Assembly: GCF_016406305.1 (NCBI RefSeq)
Contig: NZ_CP066369.1
Coordinates: 1,754,501-1,818,500, forward strand
Length of the DNA stretch: 64,000 bases
Reading direction: 5' to 3'
DNA from: Shewanella putrefaciens
GTDB taxonomy: Bacteria; Pseudomonadota; Gammaproteobacteria; Enterobacterales; Shewanellaceae
The translations under genes were made by a program, and so were the position numbers. Below the pieces are notes generated by a model. The model was given only the letters and a program-made list of their open reading frames with translations, was not told where the DNA came from and did not search any database. This document shows, in pieces, positions 47,447 to 56,609 of the stretch; within the stretch, counting starts at the first letter, position 1, and each line of letters starts with the position of its first letter.

Positions 47447-49111
47447 TTAATAACTTGCGGTATGCACTGAGCGTACGGCGCGGCCCGATGGGTCGATAAT
47501 ACCGCGTAGGCTTTCATCCCAAGCCAATGCTTCTGGCGTTGAACAGGCGACGGATTTTCCACCTGGAACTGTTTCAGCGGCGCCGCTCAATGGATAGTGT
47601 TCCTCAAAGAAGCAGCGATAGAAGTAAGCCTCTTTGGTTTCTGGCGTGTTATAGGGGAAACGGAATTTCGCATTTGCCAGTTGCAAATCATCGACTTGTG
47701 CCGCGGCATGTTCTTTCAAACCGTCAATCCAAGAGTAGCCTACGCCGTCACTGAATTGCTCCTTCTGACGCCATGCCACTTCTTTTGGCAATTTGTGCTC
47801 AAAGGCTTTACGCAGAATGTGTTTCTCAATACGGCCATCCTTAGACATTTTCGCTTCAGGGTTGATGCGCATCGCCACATCCATAAACTCTTTATCGAGG
47901 AAGGGCACGCGGGCCTCTAATCCCCAGGCGGCCATGGCTTTGTTGGCACGCAGGCAGTCGAACAGATGCAGTTTATCGAGTTTGCGAACCAACTCCTCGT
48001 GGAATGCCTGTGCGTTTGGCGCCTTGTGGAAGTATAAGTAGCCGCCAAATAGCTCGTCAGCACCTTCACCCGACAACACCATCTTAATGCCCATGGCTTT
48101 GATTTTACGCGCCATTAAATACATTGGCGTGGCAGCACGTATGGTGGTGACATCGTAGGTTTCTAGGTGGTAGATCACTTCTTTAATCGCATCTAAGCCT
48201 TCTTGGAAGGTAAAGTTGATCTCATGGTGAATGGTGCCAATCGCATCGGCGACTTTTTTGGCGGCGATTAAATCCGGTGCGCCCTTAAGACCGACCGCAA
48301 AGGAGTGTAGCTGCGGCCACCAAGCGCCCGTTTCACCGTCATCTTCAATGCGGCGTTTGGCAAAGGTTTGGGTAATGGCTGAAATCACCGATGAATCTAA
48401 GCCGCCCGAGAGCAACACGCCATAGGGCACGTCAGACATTAATTGGCGCTTGACCGCCGCTTCTAACGCATCACGCAATTCTTCTTGGCTGGCTGGGTTA
48501 TCTTTAACCGCATCATAGCTTTGCCAATCGCGAGTGTAGTATTTAACGGCTTCAGCATCTTTTGAATAGAGATACTGGCCAGGTTGGAATTCTTCTACGG
48601 TTTTACATACCGGCATCAGGGCTTTCATTTCCGAGGCAACATAGAAGTTACCCGCAGCGTCACGGCCCGTGTATAGCGGGATGATACCCATGTGATCGCG
48701 GCCAATTAGGTAGCAATCTTGGGCTTTGTCATATAACACAAAGGCGAAGATACCGTTTAATTTATCAAGGAATTGCGTACCGTATTCTTGATATAGCGCC
48801 AAGATCACTTCGCAGTCAGAGTTGGTTTGATAGCTGTACTTATCACCTAGCTGGGCTTTGAGTTCTTTATGGTTATAGATTTCGCCGTTGACCGCGAGGA
48901 TCAAACTGCCATCTTCAGTCAGCAGCGGCTGGGCACCGTGTTCAATGTCAACAATCGCTAAACGCTCGTGGGCAAGAATCGCCTTATCACTGGCATAAAT
49001 ACCTGACCAGTCAGGGCCGCGGTGGCGCATGAGCTTAGACATTTCCAGCGCGACTTGGCGCAGTTGTTTGGCATCGGATTGGATATCTAAAATCGAAAAG
49101 ATTGAACACAT
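47447..49111 (-). CDS. asnB: Asparagine synthase B (glutamine-hydrolysing)
   Basis: The 554-residue enzyme matches E. coli AsnB in length. Cys2 (MCSIFSI) is the glutaminase nucleophile, with RHRGPDWSGIY and AVNGEIYNHKELK in the N-terminal domain. The synthetase domain has the PP-loop SGGLDSS (235-241). GGGAG lies seven bases before the ATG. It makes asparagine from aspartate, glutamine and ATP. Confidence 0.97.
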   Translation of the reverse strand: MCSIFSILDIQSDAKQLRQVALEMSKLMRHRGPDWSGIYASDKAILAHERLAIVDIEHGAQPLLTEDGSLILAVNGEIYNHKELKAQLGDKYSYQTNSDCEVILALYQEYGTQFLDKLNGIFAFVLYDKAQDCYLIGRDHMGIIPLYTGRDAAGNFYVASEMKALMPVCKTVEEFQPGQYLYSKDAEAVKYYTRDWQSYDAVKDNPASQEELRDALEAAVKRQLMSDVPYGVLLSGGLDSSVISAITQTFAKRRIEDDGETGAWWPQLHSFAVGLKGAPDLIAAKKVADAIGTIHHEINFTFQEGLDAIKEVIYHLETYDVTTIRAATPMYLMARKIKAMGIKMVLSGEGADELFGGYLYFHKAPNAQAFHEELVRKLDKLHLFDCLRANKAMAAWGLEARVPFLDKEFMDVAMRINPEAKMSKDGRIEKHILRKAFEHKLPKEVAWRQKEQFSDGVGYSWIDGLKEHAAAQVDDLQLANAKFRFPYNTPETKEAYFYRCFFEEHYPLSGAAETVPGGKSVACSTPEALAWDESLRGIIDPSGRAVRSVHTASY

Positions 49112-49690
49112 AGTACAACTCCCACACTGTCTGTCATTTGAGGATGTCTCAATTGAGGTTTAATGTGCCAGCAATTTAGCGTTTTGCCAAACACTATTTT
49201 TGATGTTTTATCTGTTTATTGGTGTTTTTGTTGATTTAGTTGTTTGTATTTAACGATTTTAATTGAGAATAATTCAATAAATTTGAGTTATTTTTGATGG
49301 TTTGCTTTTATTGCTTGATTTGGCGCGAAGAGTTTTGGGGAATTCACAATGTGCTTTAAAAAAGTGCCGATGAGAGAAAAACTGCGAAAAAGATCGTAAA
49401 TGTCGAGCCCACAGGTTTAAGTGTTTTATTTTTAATCAGTTAATCCGTCGAGTTTGATATCAAAAGCCGGCATAAGCCTTTTCATAATGACGCGGTGGGA
49501 TAGGAATTTAGTGATAACGGCATTTTTTTGTGAGCTGAAAACAAAAAAGCACGTGAATGGTTCACGTGCTTTTCGATTTTGTTTGGCGTTTTACCTCGTT
49601 GGTTGATATGGCGCTTTATTTCGAAGGTGCGACTAGCAGGCGCCAATAAGAGACGACTAACCGAGCAGGCTTTAGCAAAAAGTCACTGAA
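49112..49690. other. Long AT-rich region upstream of asnB
   Basis: The 579 bases hold no gene. The part next to asnB is very AT-rich and probably carries its promoter and leader; a small TTGAG/CTCAA hairpin lies near 49140. The distal part holds the M28 peptidase terminator. Confidence 0.5.
49545..49573 (-). terminator. Terminator of the M28 peptidase gene
   Basis: AAGCACGTGAA pairs perfectly with TTCACGTGCTT over a three-base loop. On the minus strand it is followed by TTTTGTTTTC. Confidence 0.78.
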
Positions 49691-51367
49691 CTATTTAGCC
49701 GCCGTCTCTAAGGTTGTTTGGGCAGGGCGCAGGCTATTAAACTCTGTGCCTTGATAATATCCCGGCCAATCTTTACTGTTGCCTAAGGTGCGCGTGACTT
49801 GGTAGTAGACTTGCAAGTCTTGCAGCGCGCCGCTTAAATCCCAATCTTCACGGTATTCATCGCAAAGATTGTGATAACAGCCCTTCATCGTCGCTTGCAT
49901 TTGGGCTTTGTAGGTTGCGGTGGCCTCATCTATGGGTTCGCTACCGCCGCCAGCAAATACCGCTGGCACGCCAAGTTTGGCAAAGCTGAAATGATCTGAA
50001 CGGAAGAAACCGCCCGAAGCGGGATTTTTCTCACCCATGGCGATGCGATTCTGTTGTGTCGCCGCATCGATAAGGTAGGTTTCTAACTCAGACTTACCTT
50101 TACCGACTATGGTAAAGTCCTTGGTTTTACCGTAGATATTAGTGCTGTCGAGGTTTAATACCGCCACGGTTTTATCGATTGGATAAAGGGGATTAGCGGC
50201 GTAATAGCGTGAACCGAGTAAGCCCTGTTCTTCACCTGTGGTGGCAATAAAGGTGACCGAGCGCGCTAAACCGTGGCCTTGTTTGGCCTTGTCGGCTAAT
50301 TGTCTGGCGATTTCGAGAATACCGGCAGTTCCCGAGGCATTGTCCATAGCACCGTTATAAATCTGATCGCCTGCTTTAGTTTCATCTTTACCTATGTGAT
50401 CCCAGTGGGCGGTAAACAGAATTTGCTCCTCGGCTTGTGTGTTGCCGGGAAGCGTGGCGACCACATTGTAGCTATTGGCGTATTCGGCTTTATTGTTAAA
50501 GGCGATGCTGGCCGTTTGCTCAAGGGGGACATTAATTGGGCTGTCGGCGGCACGCGCCATCAAGCTCGGCAGTGATAAACCCGCTTTATCAAACAGCTGG
50601 GTTGCTGCGTCCAATGTAAGCCAGCCTTCGACTTGGATACGGCTATCTTGTTCGACTTTACTCAGCACCAGATCTTGCTGTGGCCCAGTCCAGCTATTTT
50701 CTACCACAGACCAAGGGTAAGAGGCGGGCTCAGTATCATGGATAATTAATGCGCCGAGTGCGCCTTGGCGGCTCGCTTCCTCAAACTTATAGCTCCAGCG
50801 GCCGTAATAGGTCATGGCCTTGCCGTTAAACTTCCCAGAATCTGGGCGGGCAAAACCGGGATCATTGATTAAGATCACCGCGATTTTGCCTTTCATATCG
50901 AGATCTTGGTAATCATTCCAATCATATTCGGGGGCATTCACACCATAGCCGACAAAAACTAATGGCGCGTTTTCAATATTCACACCCCCGTTATCGTGGC
51001 GACTGCTAAGCACCAGATCTTTTCGGTATTGAAAGGGTAAACCTGCCAGCGTGACTTGCTGCGCTTCATCAGCGGTATAGCTCACCATAGGCACAGGTTG
51101 TAAAAAACTGCCTTGGTACGCGCCCTTGAGTCCCATCTCGGTAAAGGCTTTGGTCAAATAATCTAAGGTCAGTTTTTCACCGTGAGTGGTTGGGGCGCGG
51201 CCTTCAAATTCGTCGGATGACAGGGCTTTAATATCATTTCTAAAGCGCGCTTCATTAAACTGCACTGGTTTAAGCTCAGCCAAGGTGCTGTTGCTATCGG
51301 ACTCTGGTGCATTCGGGCTGCAGGCACTGAGCATGGCTAGCGCGCAAAAAGGGTACAGACGTCGCAT
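49691..51367 (-). CDS. M28-family metallopeptidase, lipoprotein
   Basis: The 558-residue protein has a lipoprotein signal ending LSAC (C16), a PA-domain insert (about 130-260) and the M28 zinc-site motifs: TAHWDHIG, NGAMDNASGTAGILE, TGEEQGLLGS, VLNLDS and FRSDHFSFAKLGVP. It should be an aminopeptidase/carboxypeptidase on the periplasmic side of a membrane. It is a single gene. Confidence 0.93.
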   Translation of the reverse strand: MRRLYPFCALAMLSACSPNAPESDSNSTLAELKPVQFNEARFRNDIKALSSDEFEGRAPTTHGEKLTLDYLTKAFTEMGLKGAYQGSFLQPVPMVSYTADEAQQVTLAGLPFQYRKDLVLSSRHDNGGVNIENAPLVFVGYGVNAPEYDWNDYQDLDMKGKIAVILINDPGFARPDSGKFNGKAMTYYGRWSYKFEEASRQGALGALIIHDTEPASYPWSVVENSWTGPQQDLVLSKVEQDSRIQVEGWLTLDAATQLFDKAGLSLPSLMARAADSPINVPLEQTASIAFNNKAEYANSYNVVATLPGNTQAEEQILFTAHWDHIGKDETKAGDQIYNGAMDNASGTAGILEIARQLADKAKQGHGLARSVTFIATTGEEQGLLGSRYYAANPLYPIDKTVAVLNLDSTNIYGKTKDFTIVGKGKSELETYLIDAATQQNRIAMGEKNPASGGFFRSDHFSFAKLGVPAVFAGGGSEPIDEATATYKAQMQATMKGCYHNLCDEYREDWDLSGALQDLQVYYQVTRTLGNSKDWPGYYQGTEFNSLRPAQTTLETAAK

Positions 51368-51505
51368 AGGTTAATCCTACTGTTGTTTTAATTAAGAAAT
51401 TTAAGATTTCTGTTAGTCAATCGGAAGCGAGGCTTATCATGAAGCAAGCGGCTGTGAGTCACAAGGCTGAGCGGCAGAGGAATGTGTTACTTAATGTTGC
51501 TTTAC

Positions 51506-51544
51506 CCTATGCAATACGCCTTTGGGCGAGGCGAATTGCATAGG
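51506..51544. repeat. Palindrome with 15-base arms abutting the nagD fragment
   Basis: CCTATGCAATACGCC (51506-51520) pairs with GGCGAATTGCATAGG (51530-51544) at 14 of 15 positions around a nine-base loop TTTGGGCGA. Its right end touches the first base of the nagD-like fragment. Confidence 0.85.
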
Positions 51545-51611
51545 TCATATTTCCCAATTGTAGGAGCGGGTTTTACCGACAATCACAAAGTCGGGGTTGA
51601 TATTGGTAATG
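51545..51611 (-). pseudogene. Decayed fragment of nagD
   Basis: Read on the minus strand it translates to ITNINPDFVIVGKTRSYNWE, against ITDINPDFVIVGETRSYNWD in intact nagD at 53204-53268. The nucleotide match is about 90% with a two-base insertion near one end, then an in-frame stop. Weak similarity continues a little further upstream. It cannot encode a functional enzyme. Confidence 0.85.
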
Positions 51612-51694
51612 AGCAAGCCTGATAAAATGAGTTAACCATTAGTATCACAACAATTTTATGATGTGTTTAGCAAGGGACCCCACTCTAGTGGTAA

Positions 51695-52513
51695 CTAGTA
51701 AAGTTTATTCATATCAACATCATAGCCAGCTTTCTTCATTTCTAATGCAATTTTTGTTTTCCAGTCTTCTCTAATGTATACAACACCACTAATATCATTT
51801 GGTATTTCAATACCCTCAGCAACTAAGGGAACTACATTTTTTCGAGTTAGCTTACCTATCAATAAACCATGTTCAAAGACAACGTTTTGTCTTGCTCTAG
51901 CTTTTAGGTTGCCGGTTTCTGCTTGCGCTTTTACCTCACCTAAGTCATCTGCAGTGTATAGAACGATAGCGAAATCTGTAGTATCAGAATACTCTTCGAT
52001 TTTCTCGATGATTGTAGTGCTTCCACCACTAGCTTGTTCGTGAAGAATGATTGGCTCAAAACCTAGCTTTTGGATAAATCGTGCCGTTTCATGCTTAACT
52101 TCGTTGTTATGGCCGTGAACAATAAAGACATTTTTGGATTTTTCTTTGGGTGTTGTTTCCACTTGTTTAACTTCCTTATTGATTGGAGTGAAATCATACT
52201 CATTATTTTGTATATCAAGAATTAACGAATCTAAAAATGAATCAACTTTGATACCCGTGTTTCTAATAAAGTAGTCAGCATCCGACTCCCCATACCTAGT
52301 TTGATAAATTTCATATGGAGAGAATAATTGATTGTAGTTTTTAATTGCTCTTGGTAATTGCTTTTTGAAGTATTGATGTAATGCTCTCTGCCAAGCACTG
52401 AAGCGTTGTTCTCCAAATTCTTTACTGCGTTTTTGGTAGGCTGCTACGACGACTTCGTCTACTAAACGCTCTCTAAATTTTGTTAGCTCTTTGATAATCT
52501 CTTGCTTGTCCAT
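51695..52513 (-). CDS. Orphan TIR-like (PF10137-type) nucleotide-binding protein
   Basis: The ATG at 52513 has TGAGG just upstream. The 272-residue protein has a helical N-terminal part (1-110) and a C-terminal TIR-like domain (about 128-272): KNVFIVHGHNNEVKHETARF, GGSTTIIEKIEEYSD with a candidate catalytic glutamate near 170, FAIVLYTADDLGE and RQNVVFEHGLLIGKL. This domain type occurs in Cap12/Pycsar anti-phage effectors that cleave NAD+. No cyclase, Argonaute or Sir2 partner is nearby. It is clearly more AT-rich than its neighbours, suggesting transfer. A defence role is inferred. Confidence 0.85.
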   Translation of the reverse strand: MDKQEIIKELTKFRERLVDEVVVAAYQKRSKEFGEQRFSAWQRALHQYFKKQLPRAIKNYNQLFSPYEIYQTRYGESDADYFIRNTGIKVDSFLDSLILDIQNNEYDFTPINKEVKQVETTPKEKSKNVFIVHGHNNEVKHETARFIQKLGFEPIILHEQASGGSTTIIEKIEEYSDTTDFAIVLYTADDLGEVKAQAETGNLKARARQNVVFEHGLLIGKLTRKNVVPLVAEGIEIPNDISGVVYIREDWKTKIALEMKKAGYDVDMNKLY

Positions 52514-52829
52514 CAATGCCTCACAAAACAATGTTATTAGAAGCATTCTATCTCGTTATGCGGATATGGCAAGAAGTAGGGAGGGGTAACTGGCTGTTTT
52601 ACAATGAGGTTTGTGATGCCGTTCTAGAGGTGTTACTAGCCACTTCATCCAAAATTGGAATTTGACATTATCGCAGCTTTTAATCCACTTTAAGGGGCGC
52701 TTAGAAAACCATATCGATCTGTGAAATTAACCTGACACAGAATTCTGAACAGCTTCTATTTAGTTTATATTGCCCAGCGCCGTAAGCACTGGGCACACAT
52801 TGGCAAATGAGCTTAATTAAAATGAAGAT
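52514..52829. other. Gap between TIR-like gene and nagD
   Basis: These 316 bases hold no gene. A stem TGCCCAG(C/T)GC around TTACG at 52771-52794 lies just beyond the nagD stop codon and may end its transcript. The segment next to the TIR-like gene should contain its promoter. Confidence 0.5.
52771..52794 (-). terminator. Hairpin downstream of nagD
   Basis: TGCCCAG pairs with CTGGGCA, with further pairing inside including one G-T pair. No T run follows on the minus strand. Confidence 0.45.
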
Positions 52830-53576
52830 TTAAACAACGTCTATATCACCCGCGCAGGCAAATACATGGTTTGGGCGGAACGGTTCTTTGTCTATATCTT
52901 CAAGTTTACTCACGCCACTGGTGACTAGAATGGTTTCAAGCCCTGCTTGGAAGCCCGCTAAAATATCGGTGCGCATATTGTCGCCTATGATGACGGTATT
53001 TTCAGAGTGGCCATCGATATGATTAAGCGCCGAGCGAATAATCCATGCGCTTGGCTTGCCTACATAGAAAGGTTTTCTACCAGTTATACGTTCAATGGGT
53101 GAGCACAGTGCGCCGCAGGCCGGGCTGTAGGCTGGGCCGTGGGTGTCGGGGTTAGTGGCAATAAAACGCGCGCCGCGGGCGACAAACCCTGCTGCCTTAT
53201 GGATCATATCCCAGTTGTAGGAGCGGGTTTCACCGACAATCACAAAGTCGGGGTTGATATCGGTAATGGTAAAACCCGCTTTGTAGAGTTCATGGGTGAG
53301 GGCGCCTTCACCTATCACAAAGGCTTTACTGCCCTCTTGGTGTTTTAAAAAATCAGCGGTGGCCATGGCGGAGGTGTAAAAGCATTCTTCAGGAATATCT
53401 ATCCCGGCGGCGCTTAAACGGTTTTGCAGATCCTTACCCGTTTGTACCGGGTAGTTCGTTAGGATCACTAGAGGATTGCCTTGGGCTAAAATGCGCTGGA
53501 TAAATTTGTCGCTGCCGGGGATAAGTTTATTGTCGTGCAGTAGTACACCATCGATATCGCAGATAATATTTTTCAT
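52830..53576 (-). CDS. nagD: NagD-type HAD-IIA nucleotidase
   Basis: The 248-residue protein matches E. coli NagD closely: ICDIDGVLLHDN (motif I aspartates), LTNYPVQTG, FYTSAMATADFLKHQEG, ATNPDTHGPAYSPACGAL and VIIGDNMRTDILAGFQAG. NagD is a ribonucleoside monophosphatase with preference for UMP/GMP. Unlike E. coli it is not in a nag operon here. Residues ~104-125 are duplicated as a fragment 1.6 kb away. Confidence 0.93.
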   Translation of the reverse strand: MKNIICDIDGVLLHDNKLIPGSDKFIQRILAQGNPLVILTNYPVQTGKDLQNRLSAAGIDIPEECFYTSAMATADFLKHQEGSKAFVIGEGALTHELYKAGFTITDINPDFVIVGETRSYNWDMIHKAAGFVARGARFIATNPDTHGPAYSPACGALCSPIERITGRKPFYVGKPSAWIIRSALNHIDGHSENTVIIGDNMRTDILAGFQAGLETILVTSGVSKLEDIDKEPFRPNHVFACAGDIDVV

Positions 53577-53670
53577 CTAAAGAGTCCCTTGTATGCCGAG
53601 CAAAATCATTTTTCGTTAAGTTATCTAATGCCACATTGCCCCAGAAAACAATGCTTTTGTAGAAAATAGT

Positions 53671-53700
53671 TAAAAAAATAGAGACCCTAAGGTCTCTATT
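53671..53700 (-). terminator. Terminator of purM-purN
   Basis: AATAGAGACC pairs perfectly with GGTCTCTATT over a four-base loop; on the minus strand it is followed by TTTTTA. It lies 34 bases after the purN stop codon. Confidence 0.9.
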
Positions 53701-53733
53701 GGTGATCTTGCTACGACTGGCGACTAAGTCATG

Positions 53734-54378
53734 TTAATCAGGCGCGTAACCGCTCGGGCCGATAGGATTACCATCGAGGTAAGCTTGGCCGTTTTGCATA
53801 TTGAGGCGCTGATGGCTGAACCATTTTACCACCAGAGGATAAATGGCATGTTCTTGCTCATGCACGCGGGCGGCGAGCATTTCCGCCGTATCGTCCTCAT
53901 AGACGGGGACTTTAGCCTGTAAGATCACCGGGCCTGCATCTAACTCTGGGGTGACAAAATGCACGCTGGCACCATGTTCACTCTCTTTGGCGTCAATGGC
54001 ACGTTGATGGGTGTTTAAGCCAGTGTATTTAGGTAACAGTGACGGATGGATGTTGATCATTCGGCCTAGATAATGATTCACAAAATCATCGGTTAGAATG
54101 CGCATAAATCCTGCCAGTACGATTAAATCGGGCTGGTACTGTTCAATCACTGTCATTAAACGTGCATCGTATTCAGAGCGAGACTCACCTGGGTGAGCTA
54201 TCACGCAGCTGGTATCAATTTCGCCGTGGTGGGCGCGCACTAGGCCATAGGCATCGGGTTTATTACTGATGACTCCGACAACTTCGGCCTGCAGATTATC
54301 GTCGCAACCGTCGATAATTGCTTGCAGGTTACTGCCATTTCCGGAAATTAATACTACTACACGACAGCGCTGGGGCAT
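53734..54378 (-). CDS. purN: Phosphoribosylglycinamide formyltransferase 1
   Basis: The 214-residue protein has the GAR transformylase active site: N109 and H111 in INIHPSLLP and D147 in VTPELDAGP, plus the N-terminal phosphate loop SGNGSNL. It uses 10-formyl-THF in the third step of purine synthesis. Its ATG overlaps the purM stop by one base (TAATG). Confidence 0.97.
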   Translation of the reverse strand: MPQRCRVVVLISGNGSNLQAIIDGCDDNLQAEVVGVISNKPDAYGLVRAHHGEIDTSCVIAHPGESRSEYDARLMTVIEQYQPDLIVLAGFMRILTDDFVNHYLGRMINIHPSLLPKYTGLNTHQRAIDAKESEHGASVHFVTPELDAGPVILQAKVPVYEDDTAEMLAARVHEQEHAIYPLVVKWFSHQRLNMQNGQAYLDGNPIGPSGYAPD

Positions 54379-55415
54379 TACAGGATCTCCACTTGCTCTT
54401 CATTGCCTTCGCGTTCAGCGATAGCACCGATAAGCCAAGCCTGTTCGCCTTCGGCTGCGAGCAGTTCAAGGGCGGCATCGACTTTATCGGCAGGTAGCGC
54501 GACTATCATGCCAACACCACAGTTGAAGGTACGGTACATTTCATACTGCGCAATGTTGCCGTTTTCCATTAACCAACTGAAAACTGCAGGCCATTGCCAT
54601 GAATCACCTTGGATAACCGCTTTGCAATTATCGGGCAGTACGCGGGGGATATTTTCCCAGAAGCCGCCGCCAGTAATGTGTGCCATGGCATGGACGTCTG
54701 ATGCTGCGATCAGCTTCAGCAATGATTTTACGTAAATTTTGGTTGGTTCTAACAGATGTTGGATCAATGGCTTACCATTGAGATCCTGCTGAGGATCTGC
54801 TTGGCTCACTTCTAATACTTTACGTACTAAAGAGTAACCATTTGAATGGGGGCCGCTCGAGGCTAATGCGATAAGCGCATCACCCGCTGCCACTTTGCTA
54901 CCATCAATGATGTCGGCTTTTTCAACCACGCCCACGCAGAAACCTGCTAGGTCGTAATCTTCACCTTCGTACATGCCTGGCATTTCAGCGGTTTCACCGC
55001 CAATTAATGCACAACCAGATTGAAAACAACCTTCGCCGATGCCGTTGACGACAGAGGTCGCCGTTTCAACATCTAGCTTACCCGTTGCGTAGTAATCGAG
55101 GAAAAACAGTGGCTCAGCGCCCTGAACGATTAAGTCGTTCACACACATGGCAACTAAATCTATGCCGACTGTGTCGTGTTTTTTATAGTCGATGGCTAAA
55201 CGCAGTTTAGTGCCCACACCGTCGGTGCCAGAGACTAAAACAGGTTGTTTGTATTTAGTGGGGATTTCACACAGGGCGCCAAAACCACCTAAGTTGCCCA
55301 TAACTTCTGGACGACGGGTACGTTTAACGGCAGCTTTAATGTTACTTACCAGTGCATTACCTGCATCGATATCAACGCCGGCATCTTTATAGCTCAGTGG
55401 GGTAGGAGTGCTCAC
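54378..55415 (-). CDS. purM: Phosphoribosylformylglycinamidine cyclo-ligase
   Basis: The GTG at 55415, seven bases after AGAGG, gives 345 residues, the E. coli length, and begins just before [14 protein letters not shown]. An ATG at 55436 would bury that ribosome binding site. Other motifs are [27 protein letters not shown] and [10 protein letters not shown]. It forms AIR in purine synthesis and is coupled to purN. Confidence 0.96.
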   Translation of the reverse strand: MSTPTPLSYKDAGVDIDAGNALVSNIKAAVKRTRRPEVMGNLGGFGALCEIPTKYKQPVLVSGTDGVGTKLRLAIDYKKHDTVGIDLVAMCVNDLIVQGAEPLFFLDYYATGKLDVETATSVVNGIGEGCFQSGCALIGGETAEMPGMYEGEDYDLAGFCVGVVEKADIIDGSKVAAGDALIALASSGPHSNGYSLVRKVLEVSQADPQQDLNGKPLIQHLLEPTKIYVKSLLKLIAASDVHAMAHITGGGFWENIPRVLPDNCKAVIQGDSWQWPAVFSWLMENGNIAQYEMYRTFNCGVGMIVALPADKVDAALELLAAEGEQAWLIGAIAEREGNEEQVEIL

Positions 55416-55741
55416 GGAGGATCCTCTCGGGTACATCGTTATTGGATTTTATGCGGCGGTATTCTATCAGCTTGTGCTAGGGGTCGAAAGTCATGATTTA
55501 GATTTATCCCAATTGGCGAGCGATTTTTGCCTCGAATGGGGGATATTTCACTTTCGATGCCGTGGGATTGGTCACAAAACAGTAAATAGATGTGTGTATC
55601 TTAAGCAATAGGAAATTAATCTTGGGAGATTGCTCACGATTAGCTCGAATGACAAAACTTTATGTTTTACCTAATAAACAAATCAACTAGAATCTGAAAA
55701 ATTTGCCTAAGATAATACGCGAACAAAAGTAGGAGAGAAAA
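55416..55741. other. Divergent purM-upp control region
   Basis: The 326 bases hold no gene and should carry both promoters. I found no convincing PurR operator by eye. Confidence 0.45.
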
Positions 55742-56368
55742 ATGAAAGTTGTCGAGGTTAAACATCCCTTAGTGCGTCACAAAATCGGCCTAATGCGCGA
55801 AGGTGACATTAGCACTAAACGTTTCCGTGAGCTAGCCGCTGAAGTGGGTAGTTTATTAACCTATGAAGCTACCGCAGATTTCGAAACTGAAACTGTTACG
55901 ATTGAAGGTTGGAATGGCCCGGTTGAAGTCGACCAAATCAAAGGCAAAAAAGTCACTGTGGTGCCGATTTTACGTGCGGGCCTTGGCATGATGGACGGCG
56001 TACTTGAGCATATTCCCAGTGCGCGTATCTCAGTTGTCGGTATTTACCGTGACGAAGAAACCCTTGAGCCAGTCCCTTATTTTGAAAAGTTAGCCAGTGA
56101 TCTGAATGAGCGTATTGCGCTTGTTGTCGACCCTATGCTCGCAACGGGCGGCTCTATGATTGCGACCGTGGATTTATTGAAAAAACGCGGTTGTACTTCA
56201 ATCAAAGCCTTAGTATTAGTGGCTGCGCCTGAGGGGATTAAAGCCCTAGAAGCGGCGCATCCTGATATCGAGTTATACACCGCCGCTATCGATAAATGCT
56301 TAAACGAGAAAGGTTATATCCTGCCAGGTCTTGGCGATGCGGGCGATAAAATCTTTGGTACTAAATAA
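55742..56368 (+). CDS. upp: Uracil phosphoribosyltransferase
   Basis: The 208-residue length equals E. coli Upp. [19 protein letters not shown] starts the protein and the PRPP-binding loop is [13 protein letters not shown]. The C-terminal [17 protein letters not shown] binds uracil. TAGGAGAG precedes the ATG. It salvages uracil to UMP. Confidence 0.97.
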   Translation: MKVVEVKHPLVRHKIGLMREGDISTKRFRELAAEVGSLLTYEATADFETETVTIEGWNGPVEVDQIKGKKVTVVPILRAGLGMMDGVLEHIPSARISVVGIYRDEETLEPVPYFEKLASDLNERIALVVDPMLATGGSMIATVDLLKKRGCTSIKALVLVAAPEGIKALEAAHPDIELYTAAIDKCLNEKGYILPGLGDAGDKIFGTK

Positions 56369-56430
56369 CGCTAAAGTGACCGTTAATGCTCGGGTTGAGC
56401 ATCATTAAACGAGATCTTATTCGAACCTTC

Positions 56431-56468
56431 AAAAAGCGAGTACTGCGAACTGAGTACTCGCTTTTTTG
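56431..56468 (+). terminator. Terminator of upp
   Basis: AAAAAGCGAGTACT pairs with AGTACTCGCTTTTTT over an eight-base loop about 60 bases after the upp stop. Confidence 0.9.
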
Positions 56469-56609
56469 TTGCTAAGTCAGTTATGAAGTACGAAGGGTGA
56501 ATAATATCGTGCAGCCTGACGTTATCTAGCTTGACGGACTGGAAAAGCTAACCGAAAATCAATTGCATAGTGGTTAATTCATCAACTGCAGTGGACTAAT
56601 TTATAAGCT

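Larger units (their letters stand above)
51368..51694. other. Insert boundary region with palindrome and nagD fragment
   Basis: This 327-base gap between the M28 peptidase and the TIR-like gene contains a 39-base palindrome (51506-51544) abutted by a 67-base decayed copy of an internal nagD piece (51545-51611). Nothing else is recognisable. Confidence 0.7.

Noticed and set aside
55416..55741. PurR operator between purM and upp
   Set aside because: ACGCGAACAAAAGT near 55715 resembles only one half of a PurR box.
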